NCBI GenBank assembly: GCA_964036045.1
Contig: OZ038379.1
Span: 19,501,017-19,565,016 of the forward strand
DNA from: Eutreptiella sp. 'Long Island Sound 2002'
Taxonomy: Eukaryota; Euglenozoa; Euglenophyceae; Eutreptiales; Eutreptiaceae
Reading direction: 5' to 3'
Length of the DNA: 64,000 bases
The position numbers and the translations under genes are program-made. The notes beneath the pieces were generated by a model, which saw nothing but the letters and a program-made list of their open reading frames with translations, searched no databases and was not told the DNA's origin. Below are positions 54,250-64,000 of the stretch, piece after piece; position 1 is the stretch's first letter, and each line of letters opens with the position of its first letter.

Positions 54250-54321
54250 AGGTCCTACCCGGATTCGAACCGGGGTTACAGGAATCAGGATCCTGGGTGC
54301 TAACCACTACACTATAGAACC
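54250..54321 (-). tRNA. tRNA-Gln, anticodon CTG, with C33
   Basis: A 72-nt cloverleaf on the minus strand. Acceptor GGTTCTA pairs with TAGGACC, discriminator T. D arm GTGTAGTGGTTAGCAC, anticodon stem CAGGA/TCCTG, loop TCCTGAT (anticodon CTG), T arm CCCGG-TTCGAAT-CCGGG. The body matches eukaryotic tRNA-Gln closely, most like plant copies. Unusual: position 33, before the anticodon, is C instead of the near-universal U. No intron. CCA is not encoded. Confidence 0.92.
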
Positions 54322-54329
54322 TCGGCGAC

Positions 54330-54930
54330 AAACTTTCAGACAAATAGAAGTATTCAGTGACAGAATGGTGCACACCTCGTGAAACGCAACAACCACTGCT
54401 GGTGATGGTTTCACCGTTTGACCACAGAATGGATGGCTCTTCTGGGCCCTCCTCCAATTTTCCAAGTATCCCTCCTCCAATTTTCCAAGTATAATTTGCA
54501 GTTTTTCTGAATTGTGGCATGTGGGTGACAACATGGTTCTTCTCAATGGCTCACCAAAGCAAGCCATCTGAGTGCAGGAGGTCCACTGGGGGCAGTCAGG
54601 CAGTACACTCCTCCCCAAACGAGTGCGACACAGTTCAGCTCAACGTAGTCTCTCAATGTCAGTGTGCTTGCAGGTCATGTCCATCAAAACCCAGTTTCGA
54701 CCCCCATCCCGTTAAATGAAAGAGCATTGGTGGTTGCAAAGCGTTTGGCAGCGGTAGCAGGTGCAGACTAGCCGTTTTGCATGCAGCATTTTGTTTTCGA
54801 GGCACGGGGTGGTGCCCTCTTGGCCTCCTCCACCTTGGATTGATTCCCTGCCCAGCCCCAGTTTTGGGCTGCACCCCCGGCAATTGAAAGTGCGGTGCCA
54901 TGCGCCTACAAGGCCAGGACTGGTGGTGGA
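54330..54930. other. Spacer, no supported gene
   Basis: Contains a short direct repeat (CCTCCAATTTTCCAAGTAT at about 54,450 and 54,475). No gene seen. Confidence 0.5.
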
Positions 54931-54933
54931 GGG

Positions 54934-55158
54934 TCACTGCGCAGACACCTGACGATAGGCGGCCAAAGTCAAAATTACGTCGACAACAATCACAAAATAG
55001 TGCAGCCGGGACATGGACGGCAACGCACGCTTGGCGCTGTGGGCCTTGCCAGAGGCGGTCGCTCCCAGAGACTCACATTTGGATGCAAGCAAAGACTCAA
55101 TCCGGATCATCTTCTGATCTCTCAAATGAACCAGCTTCAGTTTGGAGTGTGTGTCTGC
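54934..55158 (-). CDS. Candidate terminal exon with a hydrophobic helix
   Basis: Acceptor GCTGCACTGTAG starts 75 codons ending at TGA. It encodes KLKLVHLRDQKMIRIESLL, a basic stretch and LHYFVIVVDVILTLAAY, a possible C-terminal membrane anchor. A donor-like AAAT|GTGAGT inside could instead end the exon early. No family recognised. Confidence 0.4.
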   Translation of the reverse strand, partial: ADTHSKLKLVHLRDQKMIRIESLLASKCESLGATASGKAHSAKRALPSMSRLHYFVIVVDVILTLAAYRQVSAQ

Positions 55159-55858
55159 CTACAGTGCAGCGAAAGATGGGGCCTGTGGGGCAGTGACAGT
55201 GTTCTGGCACAGAAAAGACCATGACGGAGCCGATCTGTGTGTGTGATGGCAGTGGGTTCACGGGTTCTGGGCGAAGGTGTAAGTGGAACCTTTGGTAGAC
55301 AAACCTTGTGTAACACAGCCACCTACCAGGAGATACTGGATTGCAACCACTCAAAGGCACATAACTTCAAAAAGGAGCGGGTATGAAAGATGATGCAAAT
55401 GGATGTAAGGAACAAAATGCACTGTGAGAGCGAGAACATACTGCATTTATGCTTGTCAGAGCGTTGTCCGCATACAGCACGGCATCAAGAAAGTGTTGCG
55501 GATATGAGGGGGGGGGGGGGGATACTTGGCGCTCACACCTGCCATGGCAGGTGTCGGCAGGTGTCACAAAAAAATGTTGGCAGGTGTCAGGCAGTTTGGT
55601 AGAGGCGCATAGAAACACACACACAGACACAACCCCCAAACTTACATGTACAGGAAACCAGGCCATGCTCTGCAAAATAAAAGAAATATATCTTGGACTG
55701 GCAATGACAGAGGGAAGAACGCACTGACCCCTGCACACATACACACCACAAGTCACGAAAAAGGTCCGGCAGGTGTCGGCAGGTGTATATAAAAGGTTTG
55801 GGGAATCTCGAAGATGCTGCCAAAAAAACTAATGGCACTAGGTCTTACTGTAAACCCC

Positions 55859-55930
55859 CGCCCCAAAAATAAGCCCCCAAAATAAGAACATGCCCCAAAC
55901 TAAGAACCGCCCCAAAAATAAGAACCACCT
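55859..55930 (+). repeat. CCCCAAAAATAAG short tandem repeat
   Basis: Five diverged copies of CCCMAAAMTAAGMAC, 14-17 bp each, just downstream of the PIP-box gene stop. Confidence 0.8.
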
Positions 55931-55983
55931 TGGACACAAGCAAGACAAAAGCGGGGAACACTAAAGATTTTTTTGTGCATCAG

Positions 55984-58900
55984 TTACTTGCGGAAATAGG
56001 AAGTGATGGTAGCTTGGCGCTTTGCTGCTGGCAGGTTGCAGACAGGATCAGGTTCAGGCACTGCCTGGGCCCTTGCAGCTACCATTTGCTGAACATCCTG
56101 CTCCACCTCAGACATTGCAACAAAAGTGTAAGAGGGCAGAACCCACAGCTTGATGTCAGATAGGTCAGCAGGGATATCGCCCATCTTTTTGAAGATCTCT
56201 TGTCGCTTGGCATTGCCAGCACTGATGGTTAAGCTGTGAGCCTTGGCGACAATTGTGGAAAATTGCGAAAAATTGGGGACCCCAACCCCCCCCACCCCTT
56301 CATGCTTGAGGAGGGGGCAGGAGGGTCAGGTCTGCACAATTTTAACAAACAGCTGAAAGCCAACCAACAATGCTCAGACACACTGGGAGACGTTGCAGAC
56401 TGCAGGGGATGGAAGGAGGTCGGGAGAGGCAGACCTGATGGTCATCCACTGTGCAAAAGTGGGACAGGGTGCGCGTGAGCTCTGCAAGGCCCGCATCGCT
56501 GTCGTCGCCGATCTCCTCCAGTTTGCGCTGCAGACTCAGGATGTCGGCCTTCACGACACCCAGAAAGGCCCGCTCTTCCGTCGGGTGCACTTCGGTTCCA
56601 ACAGCCGTGCTGTGGACACACAGCGCGGGGGGGCGTGAGGCCAGCATCACAGAGTGAAGGCGTTCAAGAACCCGATGAGACCGCACATTGAGCTGATGTG
56701 CCCACTTGAACCGCTAACGTCAACAAAATTGAGTGACCCCACAGGGGGGATTGGCAACACCCAAGGGATCTGGCACCCAGTGGGCCATCACTGGGCCCCT
56801 GGGGCATGCAGTGGAGCTGTCAGTGCGCGCAGGGGATCGGGCACCAAGAGGGCCAACCCTGCCTCCCCTGCAGCGCAACGTCTTTTTGTTCGCCTGTGCC
56901 CAAGGGATCCAGCACCCAGTGAGCCACCACTGGGGCCCCTGAGGTGCCCTGTGGAAAGGAGTGCTGGGCCAGGAAAGGGAAAGAATCTCCGACAAAACCA
57001 GAGTGGCCAAAATCAAGGATGGCGGTGCAGCCACCGTGCAGCATAAATCACCCGTGACACCACACAGGCGCATACGCCACCCGCGTCAACCATATCGGAG
57101 TGCACCCCACCCACACAGCGCGCGCTACCCGCGACCATCAAGGAGCACGCCATGCGCGCGCGCAACCCACGGAGTGGTGGAGAGTAGGGGTGGACGGCCG
57201 GTACAACACGCGGAGGAGTGGGGCACCTGGGCCTCACGCACACAGAAACGCGGCGAGGCATGTGGTGGGGGACCGCAGGCATGTATGAGTTTGGGCTTCA
57301 ACCAGGTCTGATTTGGAGAATAAAGATGCCCTCGTGTCACACTTTGGAGTGCATCGCCTCCATTTGCAAATTTCTTCACTTTGCATTTGGTTGATGAGGA
57401 CTCACCCTCCCCCCTGTGTGACATCCCGTCAGGTTGCTGTTTGTTTATGGGACCCTGGACAGTCACCCGTTTTTCCCCTGGCATGCTGCATCAGGTCGCT
57501 GCGGTTTGTCGGCTGCTGCGGCCTGTGCTCCTGCTGGTGTTGTTTCCGATTTCGCAGAGCCCAGTCGTTGGTGTACCAGGGCTGTGCTGGTTGCGCTGGG
57601 TGTCGTTTGTGTGTTAGCGGTGCCCAGTAGCTGGCATACCGGGGTGGTGTTGGTTGTTGCCGGGGTCGGCTGACAGTTTTCCCTGCCCGTGCACCTCGAC
57701 TAGTACAACATTGACGACATACTCTTGTGCGACATAATAGTGTGTGGAACAGTGTCAATTGCAAAGAAAGGACTTGACAGGGGGGGCTTCTGCAACCCAC
57801 ACTCTGCGCACTGCAAGAATCTGCAAAACCCTGCAAGAATCGGGGACAGCCCAGACGGTCTCTGTGGCCCAACCAATTCACAGCCGTAAGCTAAGAGAGG
57901 GCGAGGGGAGGACATACCTGAGGGAGCCCGAGCGAGCGCTGATGCTGCCGCGGGCGGGGGCAGTGATCGGGGGGGTGGTCAGGCCCAGCATCGGGGCACT
58001 GGCCCAGGCCCGGCCAACGTCTTTCGGGGTTTCCTTTCGGAGCGCCGAAGGTGGGATGGGAGGCGCCACGTCAGTTTCGGTGGCAGGGGCGATGGACTGC
58101 AGAGCGGACAGCAATGAAGGTGCAGGGCAGGACGTCACGCACAGGGAGGGTAGGGCCTCAATTGGTCAGGTGTGGACCCGCCACTTAGCTCCAGCCGCGC
58201 CTGCCTCACGACCTTCATTGCCAACTCAGTTCCATGATTGTGCGTGCCACGCGGACAGTGCTTTGGTAGGGGGGGGGGGGTGACCTAATTAAAAAAGGGT
58301 AAGGGGGGGGGGGGGTAGTGGTCCTGCGGAGCGGGGGCGGGGGGGGGGCACCAACTTTCGGTCGAAAACGGGGAGGGGTGACCCGGGTCAGGGGCCATGA
58401 TATCAGCATGATCCTGATCCCATGCCTCACTTCATTTGTTCCATGACATGGAGGGAATGTTTGCCCGGCACGCCCGGCGCGCCTGGCATCCAAATGAATG
58501 TTCCGGCCATCTATCCCAATGCTTTACCCCCATCATACCGAGCTCAGGGTGCCCTTTTCACAATTGCAAAAGAACAAGTCATTCACGCATGATTTGAAAA
58601 AGTGATGGCGAGAGAGTGTAATGACAATGTTATCGTCTCTTGGAATTTTGCTTCCTCTCTTGGACACTAAAATAAGTGCCCAAATCCCACTGTGCTAGGC
58701 TAGGTCACAAAATCCCATACAGACACATGTCCCCAAACGGTTGAAGGTAGGGCGGTGACCGTTGAAACTTTGCCCGACACGCGCGGCGCGCTACCGTTTC
58801 CTGGTAGTGTCCGTTTGCACTGCGACTGCTGCTGGTCTCTAGGCATGGCTTCAGGGTCTCCTTGATGACACATCCATCATAGCTATGGCCCAGATCTCAG

Positions 58901-60007
58901 GCAGAATTTATTGAAATACCATGCACGTGATGCTCGTTCTCACTGGAATTCCATCGCCTTGGACAAGGCACTTCCACCTCAAAGACTGGTCTGGTCTACT
59001 GGGCTCTGGCTACAACATATCATCCCTCACAATGATCGCCATGGTGTGCTGATCATTTTGAGAGCTAAATTGCGTTCAGGGTGGAACGATTTTGGTGCAC
59101 AAAAAATTACCCCAAAACATCCCCCCTCCTGTGGGTCTTGTGGGTCTGCATGGTCGCCACTAAGGGGGTAGCCGTTAAGAACGGGTGGGGGCGAGGTGGG
59201 GAGGGTGCAAGGAGGAGGGGTTCATGTCATCTGGCAAGAAAGGCAGGGAACCGTCATGGAACCAGCACGTTTTCGCTTGGCTGACAGCAATCGCAGTATC
59301 AATTACACCTGCCGCCATCTGCACAACTTGATCCCATACCACATTTTCTCCTCCTCACCGACGCATATGACCACCGGAGATCACCGCCTCTCGGGAAAGG
59401 GGGGGGTTCCACCGCGATGGCATAGATACGCACTGGCCATAATATCCATTTTCATGGCAGCTCGAGAGCCCCCCCCCCCCCCTTGTCCAACTCCGCGGGG
59501 GAAGGGGTGAAGGAAGGAATACACATTCTGGAGCTCAGTCCCTTGGGTCAGTGTGTCCAGGCCCTCATACCCCCATCCGCAGCACCCGTGTGTGCATGGG
59601 GCCCTCACCGCCCCATCAGGGCTCCTGTCCGTCATCCCTGTGCAACTCTGAGGAGGCCTGGCCATGTCCCGCACATACTTTCGGTGTTGTCGATGCGGGG
59701 GAAGGGCTCCATAGCCCTCGACAACCCTCGGCCAGACAAACGCGCAGGGCACCCCCAACAGCCACACCTCCGAACTCGGCGGCGCCCTGCGACTGAAATC
59801 GGCGCGGGGCATGTGCACGACGCCGGGGGTGCTCTGGCTGCGGGCGCTGAGGCACTCTGCATCAGGGGCAGCGGCCTTGGGCCGTGGCTGCGTGGCAGAG
59901 TGCGGGCGGATGAGGCCGCTGCGGCCCTTCCCCTCCTTCTGGGGCCGCAGAACGGTGCGCAGGCTGCGGACCGTGGCGGGCCGGAGCGGGGCCGTGGCGG
60001 TCATGGC
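55984..60007 (-). CDS. Four-exon gene with a C-terminal PIP box
   Basis: Exons: 60,007-59,768 (ATG in GCCGCCATGA), 58,096-57,918, 56,609-56,435 and 56,241-55,984 (TAA). All junctions are GT-AG (e.g. CTCAG|GTATGT) and phases agree: 0, 2, 0. About 280 residues: a basic, Pro/Ser/Arg-rich N-terminus (PATVRSLRTVLRPQKEGKG), a disordered Pro-rich part, a helical part (FLGVVKADILSLQRKLEEIG; KRQEIFKKMGDIPADLSDIK) and the C-terminus KRQATITSYFRK. QxxIxxYF preceded by basic residues is a PCNA-interacting motif, as at the end of DNA polymerase delta POLD3. A replication or repair role is inferred; the body matches no family I recognise. Two introns exceed 1.3 kb; one contains repeat P. Confidence 0.65.
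56755..57300 (-). repeat. Dispersed repeat P, copy 2, blocks 2-3 (minus)
   Basis: Inverse copy of 49,100-49,660, including the internal CACCCAGTGGGCCATCACTG-type repeats. Block 1 of the same repeat lies next to it at 57,414 in the opposite orientation, so an internal inversion has occurred. It sits in the second intron of the PIP-box gene. Confidence 0.75.
57414..57640 (+). repeat. Dispersed repeat P, copy 2, block 1 (plus)
   Basis: Matches 48,868-49,090 over about 220 bp, including CCTGGACAGTCACCCGTTTT. Confidence 0.8.
58464..58483. repeat. GC-rich module
   Basis: CCCGGCACGCCCGGCGCGCC, of the same family as 1,496 and 2,325; another degenerate copy is at 58,772-58,794. Confidence 0.55.
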
Positions 60008-60019
60008 GGCGGCAGACGC

Positions 60020-63000
60020 CTGGGGGCAGGGGAGGGAGCCCCCACACTCCGGGCGGAGCATCCGATGAGGCGAGGGGGAGGAGGGCACTAGCACATGATG
60101 TCTGTCACATGGAGACGGAGGGCGATGGGCTGAGGCCGCAGGGGAGGGGGGGGGGTGGGGCTTTCTGTTGACGGGGACAAAGGCCACAACATATCCTCGG
60201 CCTCGTGTGCCGCCACGGCCTTCATTGCTCTCCGTTCCACGAGTCGTGATTTCAAGTGCGCTGCCCCAAGGGCGCAGTTCTGCACGGCGGGCGCACAGCG
60301 CAAGCACAGCGCCCATTGCTGGGGTTTGTCCCCAGAACCGACCACAAGACCACAAACCACTCCAAACACCGCCTGCATGGGCCAAAGGAGTGCAACGTTC
60401 CTGTTGCTTGTCACTTGGCTCGATGATGCAGTGCTTTCCTTTGCGGGTGCGTGTGTGGCTTGCACTTCGTGTTGGGTGACACCCATCATGGAGCACAGGG
60501 GCCCATCACAGCAGCTGAAACAGATCTGTGCCCCCTGAGTTCATTCATGGGGTTGGGAAAAGAGTCGAGCCGCTTCCCGACCACCTGTGCGCTGTGTGTG
60601 TGCACCTGTTGTGGTGGGGGTAGAGGCCAGTTCCAGTTGGTTACCGCCGGTGTCATGGTCCATGGGGCTCACGCCTCCGTGGCTTTGTGGCGTGGGTACC
60701 TGTGAGAGGTCATCCAGCCTGCAACACTGCCCTATGGCCGGCCCTCTGGGCCATGTTGCGTCTGGATCGCATAAAGGCGGGGTCGGATTGTCGGGGATCA
60801 ATGGTCGGTTCTGATAGACTGAATGCCCCCACCATAGACACTTCCAGCCATTAGTTCCAGTGTGCAAACAATGTACGACAAAGTGTCCCCTTCTTGGTTG
60901 GGGTGCTCCACTAGTCCATGTACAAGGATATGTACAGCAGATGTGGCTCTTGCGGTCCGTTGTTCCTGTCTAGGTACCTACAATTCAATCTGTCGTCAGG
61001 GGGCAGGCCCCTTGCCACCCCCCCTGCACCCCCTCCGATGGATGACCCACACTCCTCCAGCACACTGCCGTCCTGTCATCTCGAACACCACAGGCGACAT
61101 GCCTAGAAATACAGCGCACCACTGATGCGGAACATTTGTTAATCTGCGATCCCCCAGACTCTGTGCTGCAACTCCCCATGTCATTCGCAATGAACAGCAC
61201 CCTCCGAAATTAATGGGGGCGGTTGTGCACAGCGCGCACACAGCACATTCAGCACGCAGTTTACAAAGCAAAACTGGGGAAATTTAGGGTAAACAGCAAT
61301 ATTCTTGCCTATTTCAACAATACTACACCCCCACAATGCTAGACAACCACATATTCCAACTCCCCCAACTTCTGCCCATCAACAACAAAAATCAACAATT
61401 ACATAGCATACCATGAAAAATTTCATTGGTGGGGCATGGAATGATGAATTGCTGTTTGGAATTTGGACCGCATCTGTTTGTTCTTTCTAGTTGCATATTT
61501 GTGGTGTCTATCATGTAACAGACTGCACCAAAGTACTTCTGCTGCAGCCAGGTTGATTGATGGCGGCCCGGGTGCGTTCATCGGTGCTGTCGATACTCTT
61601 TGCCAATGGGCACTGCGCCAAGGCCTTTCACTCCATCATGGTTGGGTGCAGGTCGTGAGCAGAGGCTGTGAAGGGGTTGGCTGCTGCCAATGCCGCCTCC
61701 GCCGATGCGATGGTTGCCGGGTTGCGTGATGGTGACAACTCCAGCCGGTGCCTTCCATCATGCTCTCTGTGTGGTGCAATTTCTTGCGCACGCTATGCGG
61801 CTCCTGTGGTGACTGTAGCACATGCTGCACCGCTGCCGCGCCCGCTGCTGGGGCCATCAGTTGCGCTCCCGGCGCTGGCTGTGCTGTGTGTGGGGATCAA
61901 TGCTGTGTGTGGGGGGGGGGGGGGGGGCTGGTTGTCCCCCCGGAAAGATGTGGGGTATCGAGGTCGTCGCCGCTTGTGCTTGCACTGGCGTTGCAGGATG
62001 CGGGGCCCCTCCTGTCATTTCCCCCAGAGGTAGACATGGGGTCACAACAGAATACAAAGAAAGACAGTTATGGCAATGGTAGGTGGCAAAACTGTAGTTT
62101 TTGGGAAAACTTGGGTTTACCTTCCACATCACCACGCACCTGTTTCACATAACACCCTCCCTAAAGATAATGGCCAGTATGCACCCACCCGTTAAGGTGA
62201 CTAATGATCCATCCACATATAGACCTTTACGTCCGTTGATGCTTATGTCTGGAGGCTAGAGCAGCATCGAGAGAGTCACTGATGTGATTGTCCCACCAGT
62301 TCAGGGCCTGTGGACCCACGCCTTCATCGTTGCGCATGGAGGTGTTCGGCGGCCCAGTCAGAGGCGCTTTGCCGGGGGTGTGCTGCATGTTACCACACAT
62401 CAAACTAAAAAAATTTCACTTGCTACAACTACTGCAAAGATTTTTTTTGTAGAAACAGAGCAAGTTTAAACAAATTTTCTTGCAGATTTTCTGAAACATG
62501 AAAAAGCTGATGTATTGTTCCCAAGCGAATATTCTACCTGTATTTTTGCACTCACAATTGGTCATGAGATGTCTTTTTGAGTGATTTCAATTGATTTCAC
62601 AGCAATATTGCCGAATCAAAAACAAAAATAGAAGGCATATCAAAATGAGTGCCTAATGTTTCGCCATAACAGTGGTGAACAAACACAATACAACATATTA
62701 TTCAATTTTTGGACAAATACCATTCGAGTCTTTTGACCTTTCTCCAAACTGCAAGTGTTGCTCCCAGCTCAAGGTTGGATAGGTGCCTGCCTCAACTGGC
62801 GTCGAGGGTTCAACCCACCCCAAACTAGCAAGAACCCCTTGGGTCAAGTTTCACAGCATACGGCTATCTCAACAAAATTAGAAAACTTTCAGAAAAGGTT
62901 AGGGTTTTGGTGAACATTCCTGTCTCCGTCCTGGAAAGTGCATATGCAAAATGGTAGGAACCTCTGGTATTACAACCACCACCCCAAACTCCAGAGCTGA

Positions 63001-63999
63001 GGTTGGCATACGATTTCGTCTACCTCAGCTGCCCAGGCTGCACAGTGCACCGGAAAGTGCACCCGTTTTGGTTTTGTCCCGCCCCATAAATGTCCCAAGT
63101 GGCTTCCTCCACTTCATGAACATAGATGCCTTAGCTGTAATACAGGGACCCAAAATGCGACAGACAAACGGAGGTAACAATAGATGAACAAGAAATGCAG
63201 TACCGAGTACAAAGCAGCCACTACGTGGATCAATCGTGCCGAAAGTGCTGAAGCAAAATCTTGGCCTAATCTTTTAAGAGACAGAGAGCAATGGTCGGTT
63301 CTCATTGACTGAATGCCGCTGACATGGCCATTGGTTCGGATGATTGGATGCCGAGTATCCCGTGCATGGGGCAGTTAGTTGCAGGGAGAGGGGGGGGGGG
63401 GGTAAGGGGAGGGTTGGTGGGTGATGATAGAGTGAGAAGGTGTGGTTCCGGGTTGGCATAGTTGGAGGTAAACATGTTGGTTTCGCCGCCACATGCCCAC
63501 AACTGGATGTTTTGAAAATCATTGTCTTCTTCAACACACATTTCTTCGAGCCGTTGGACTACCGGACCAATGGGGACAGTACACCCGCTATTGTAGTGCC
63601 TTCTCGCAGCTTACCCCCCGTTGAATGCACCTTTGGTATGGTCGGGAGGGGGTGGACGATAGCGGTGCCCATTTAGGGGTGTTCTCAAAAATTTAAAACA
63701 CAAATCCCCTTGGTGGAGAGCGACTTCGACCCCCTTATAAAACCCAGGTTGAGTCTCTGCCCCCCCCCCCCCCCCGGAACATTGGGAGGACCCCTCCGCA
63801 TCCCCCTAAGCGCTCTTCTTAGAACTCCTCTAGCGCACCCCGTATTCCCTATGATTGCGCACCATAACAACCTAAATCTCCCATGCAAAGCGTTCCCGAT
63901 GGGTGGTGCCGTCTTCATGATTGTCTATCACCACCCCTGGAATTCCCCCAAAGCCGCCACCACTGGCGCCTCCTTCTCGGAGCAGTCCATAACCTCCTC
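60020..63999. other. Spacer with short repeats, no supported gene
   Basis: A short dispersed repeat (CAATGGTCGGTTCT..GACTGAATGCC) is at about 60,798-60,850 and 63,288-63,345. G-runs at 61,910 and 63,389, a C-run at 63,761. The stretch 62,400-62,900 is strikingly AT-rich. No splice-supported frames were found. Confidence 0.45.
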
Positions 64000-64000
64000 C

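Noticed and set aside
59381-60496. 371-codon minus-strand open frame taken whole
   Set aside because: Only 59,768-60,019 lies between good splice sites; the rest includes intron with poly-C.

Overview
The window is nuclear DNA of a eukaryote, most likely a unicellular alga or related protist. Evidence: a U2 snRNA gene with a plant-like 5' end, a eukaryotic-type tRNA-Gln, and many coding exons bounded by GT-AG splice sites, with intron phases that agree across several genes. There are no Shine-Dalgarno operons. Coding density is low and most DNA is repeat-rich spacer: minisatellites, dispersed repeats, GC-rich palindromes and dozens of poly-G/poly-C tracts. One candidate N-terminal exon (15.3-15.4 kb) has a signal peptide followed by a Phe-containing, Ser/Arg-rich stretch like the bipartite leaders of secondary-plastid algae. 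That only hints at lineage; I cannot name a genus.

Layout. 0-9 kb: spacer with a 170-bp satellite and dispersed repeats. 9.0-9.6 kb: relic of a CENP-B/pogo-like transposase. 11.1-12.0 kb: a minisatellite present as two opposed arms. 13.7-15.4 kb: exons of a secreted Cys-rich protein and of a small membrane protein. 21.0-22.5 kb: the clearest protein gene, a secreted GH29 alpha-L-fucosidase. 28.4-31.7 kb: a Glu/Arg-rich terminal exon, a plus-strand Trp-rich repeat gene and a J-domain first exon. 34.7-35.3 kb: a decayed non-LTR reverse transcriptase. 37.6-38.2 kb: a small four-exon gene with an acidic and a basic exon. 40.0-40.8 kb: PARP-like exons followed by a kinase-like exon. 43.9-47.5 kb: a 3.6-kb transposon-like element. 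50.3-53.5 kb: coiled-coil exons. 53.6-54.3 kb: U2 snRNA and tRNA-Gln. 56.0-60.0 kb: a four-exon gene ending in a PCNA-interacting (PIP-box) motif. 60-64 kb: spacer.

The most interesting object is the element at 43,864-47,457. It has 21-bp perfect terminal inverted repeats, a possible TTTTT target duplication, and an inner 18-bp inverted repeat that brackets the coding part. Three minus-strand exons lie inside. Four pairs of a 16-bp palindrome (TGTCTGGWWCCAGACA and variants) occur, the two members of each pair 60-62 bp apart, all outside coding sequence. It sits inside a copy of the gene family that is uninterrupted at 37.6-38.4 kb, so an empty site is visible in the same window. I do not recognise the family.

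Two intron sizes are inferred: short (44-94 nt: the 37.6-kb, PARP and Trp-rich genes) and long (about 190 nt to 1.7 kb: the transposon and PIP-box genes). Apparent mobile-element ORFs carry in-frame TAG codons where the frame otherwise continues; the host exons do not. All exon models are read by eye and need transcript support.
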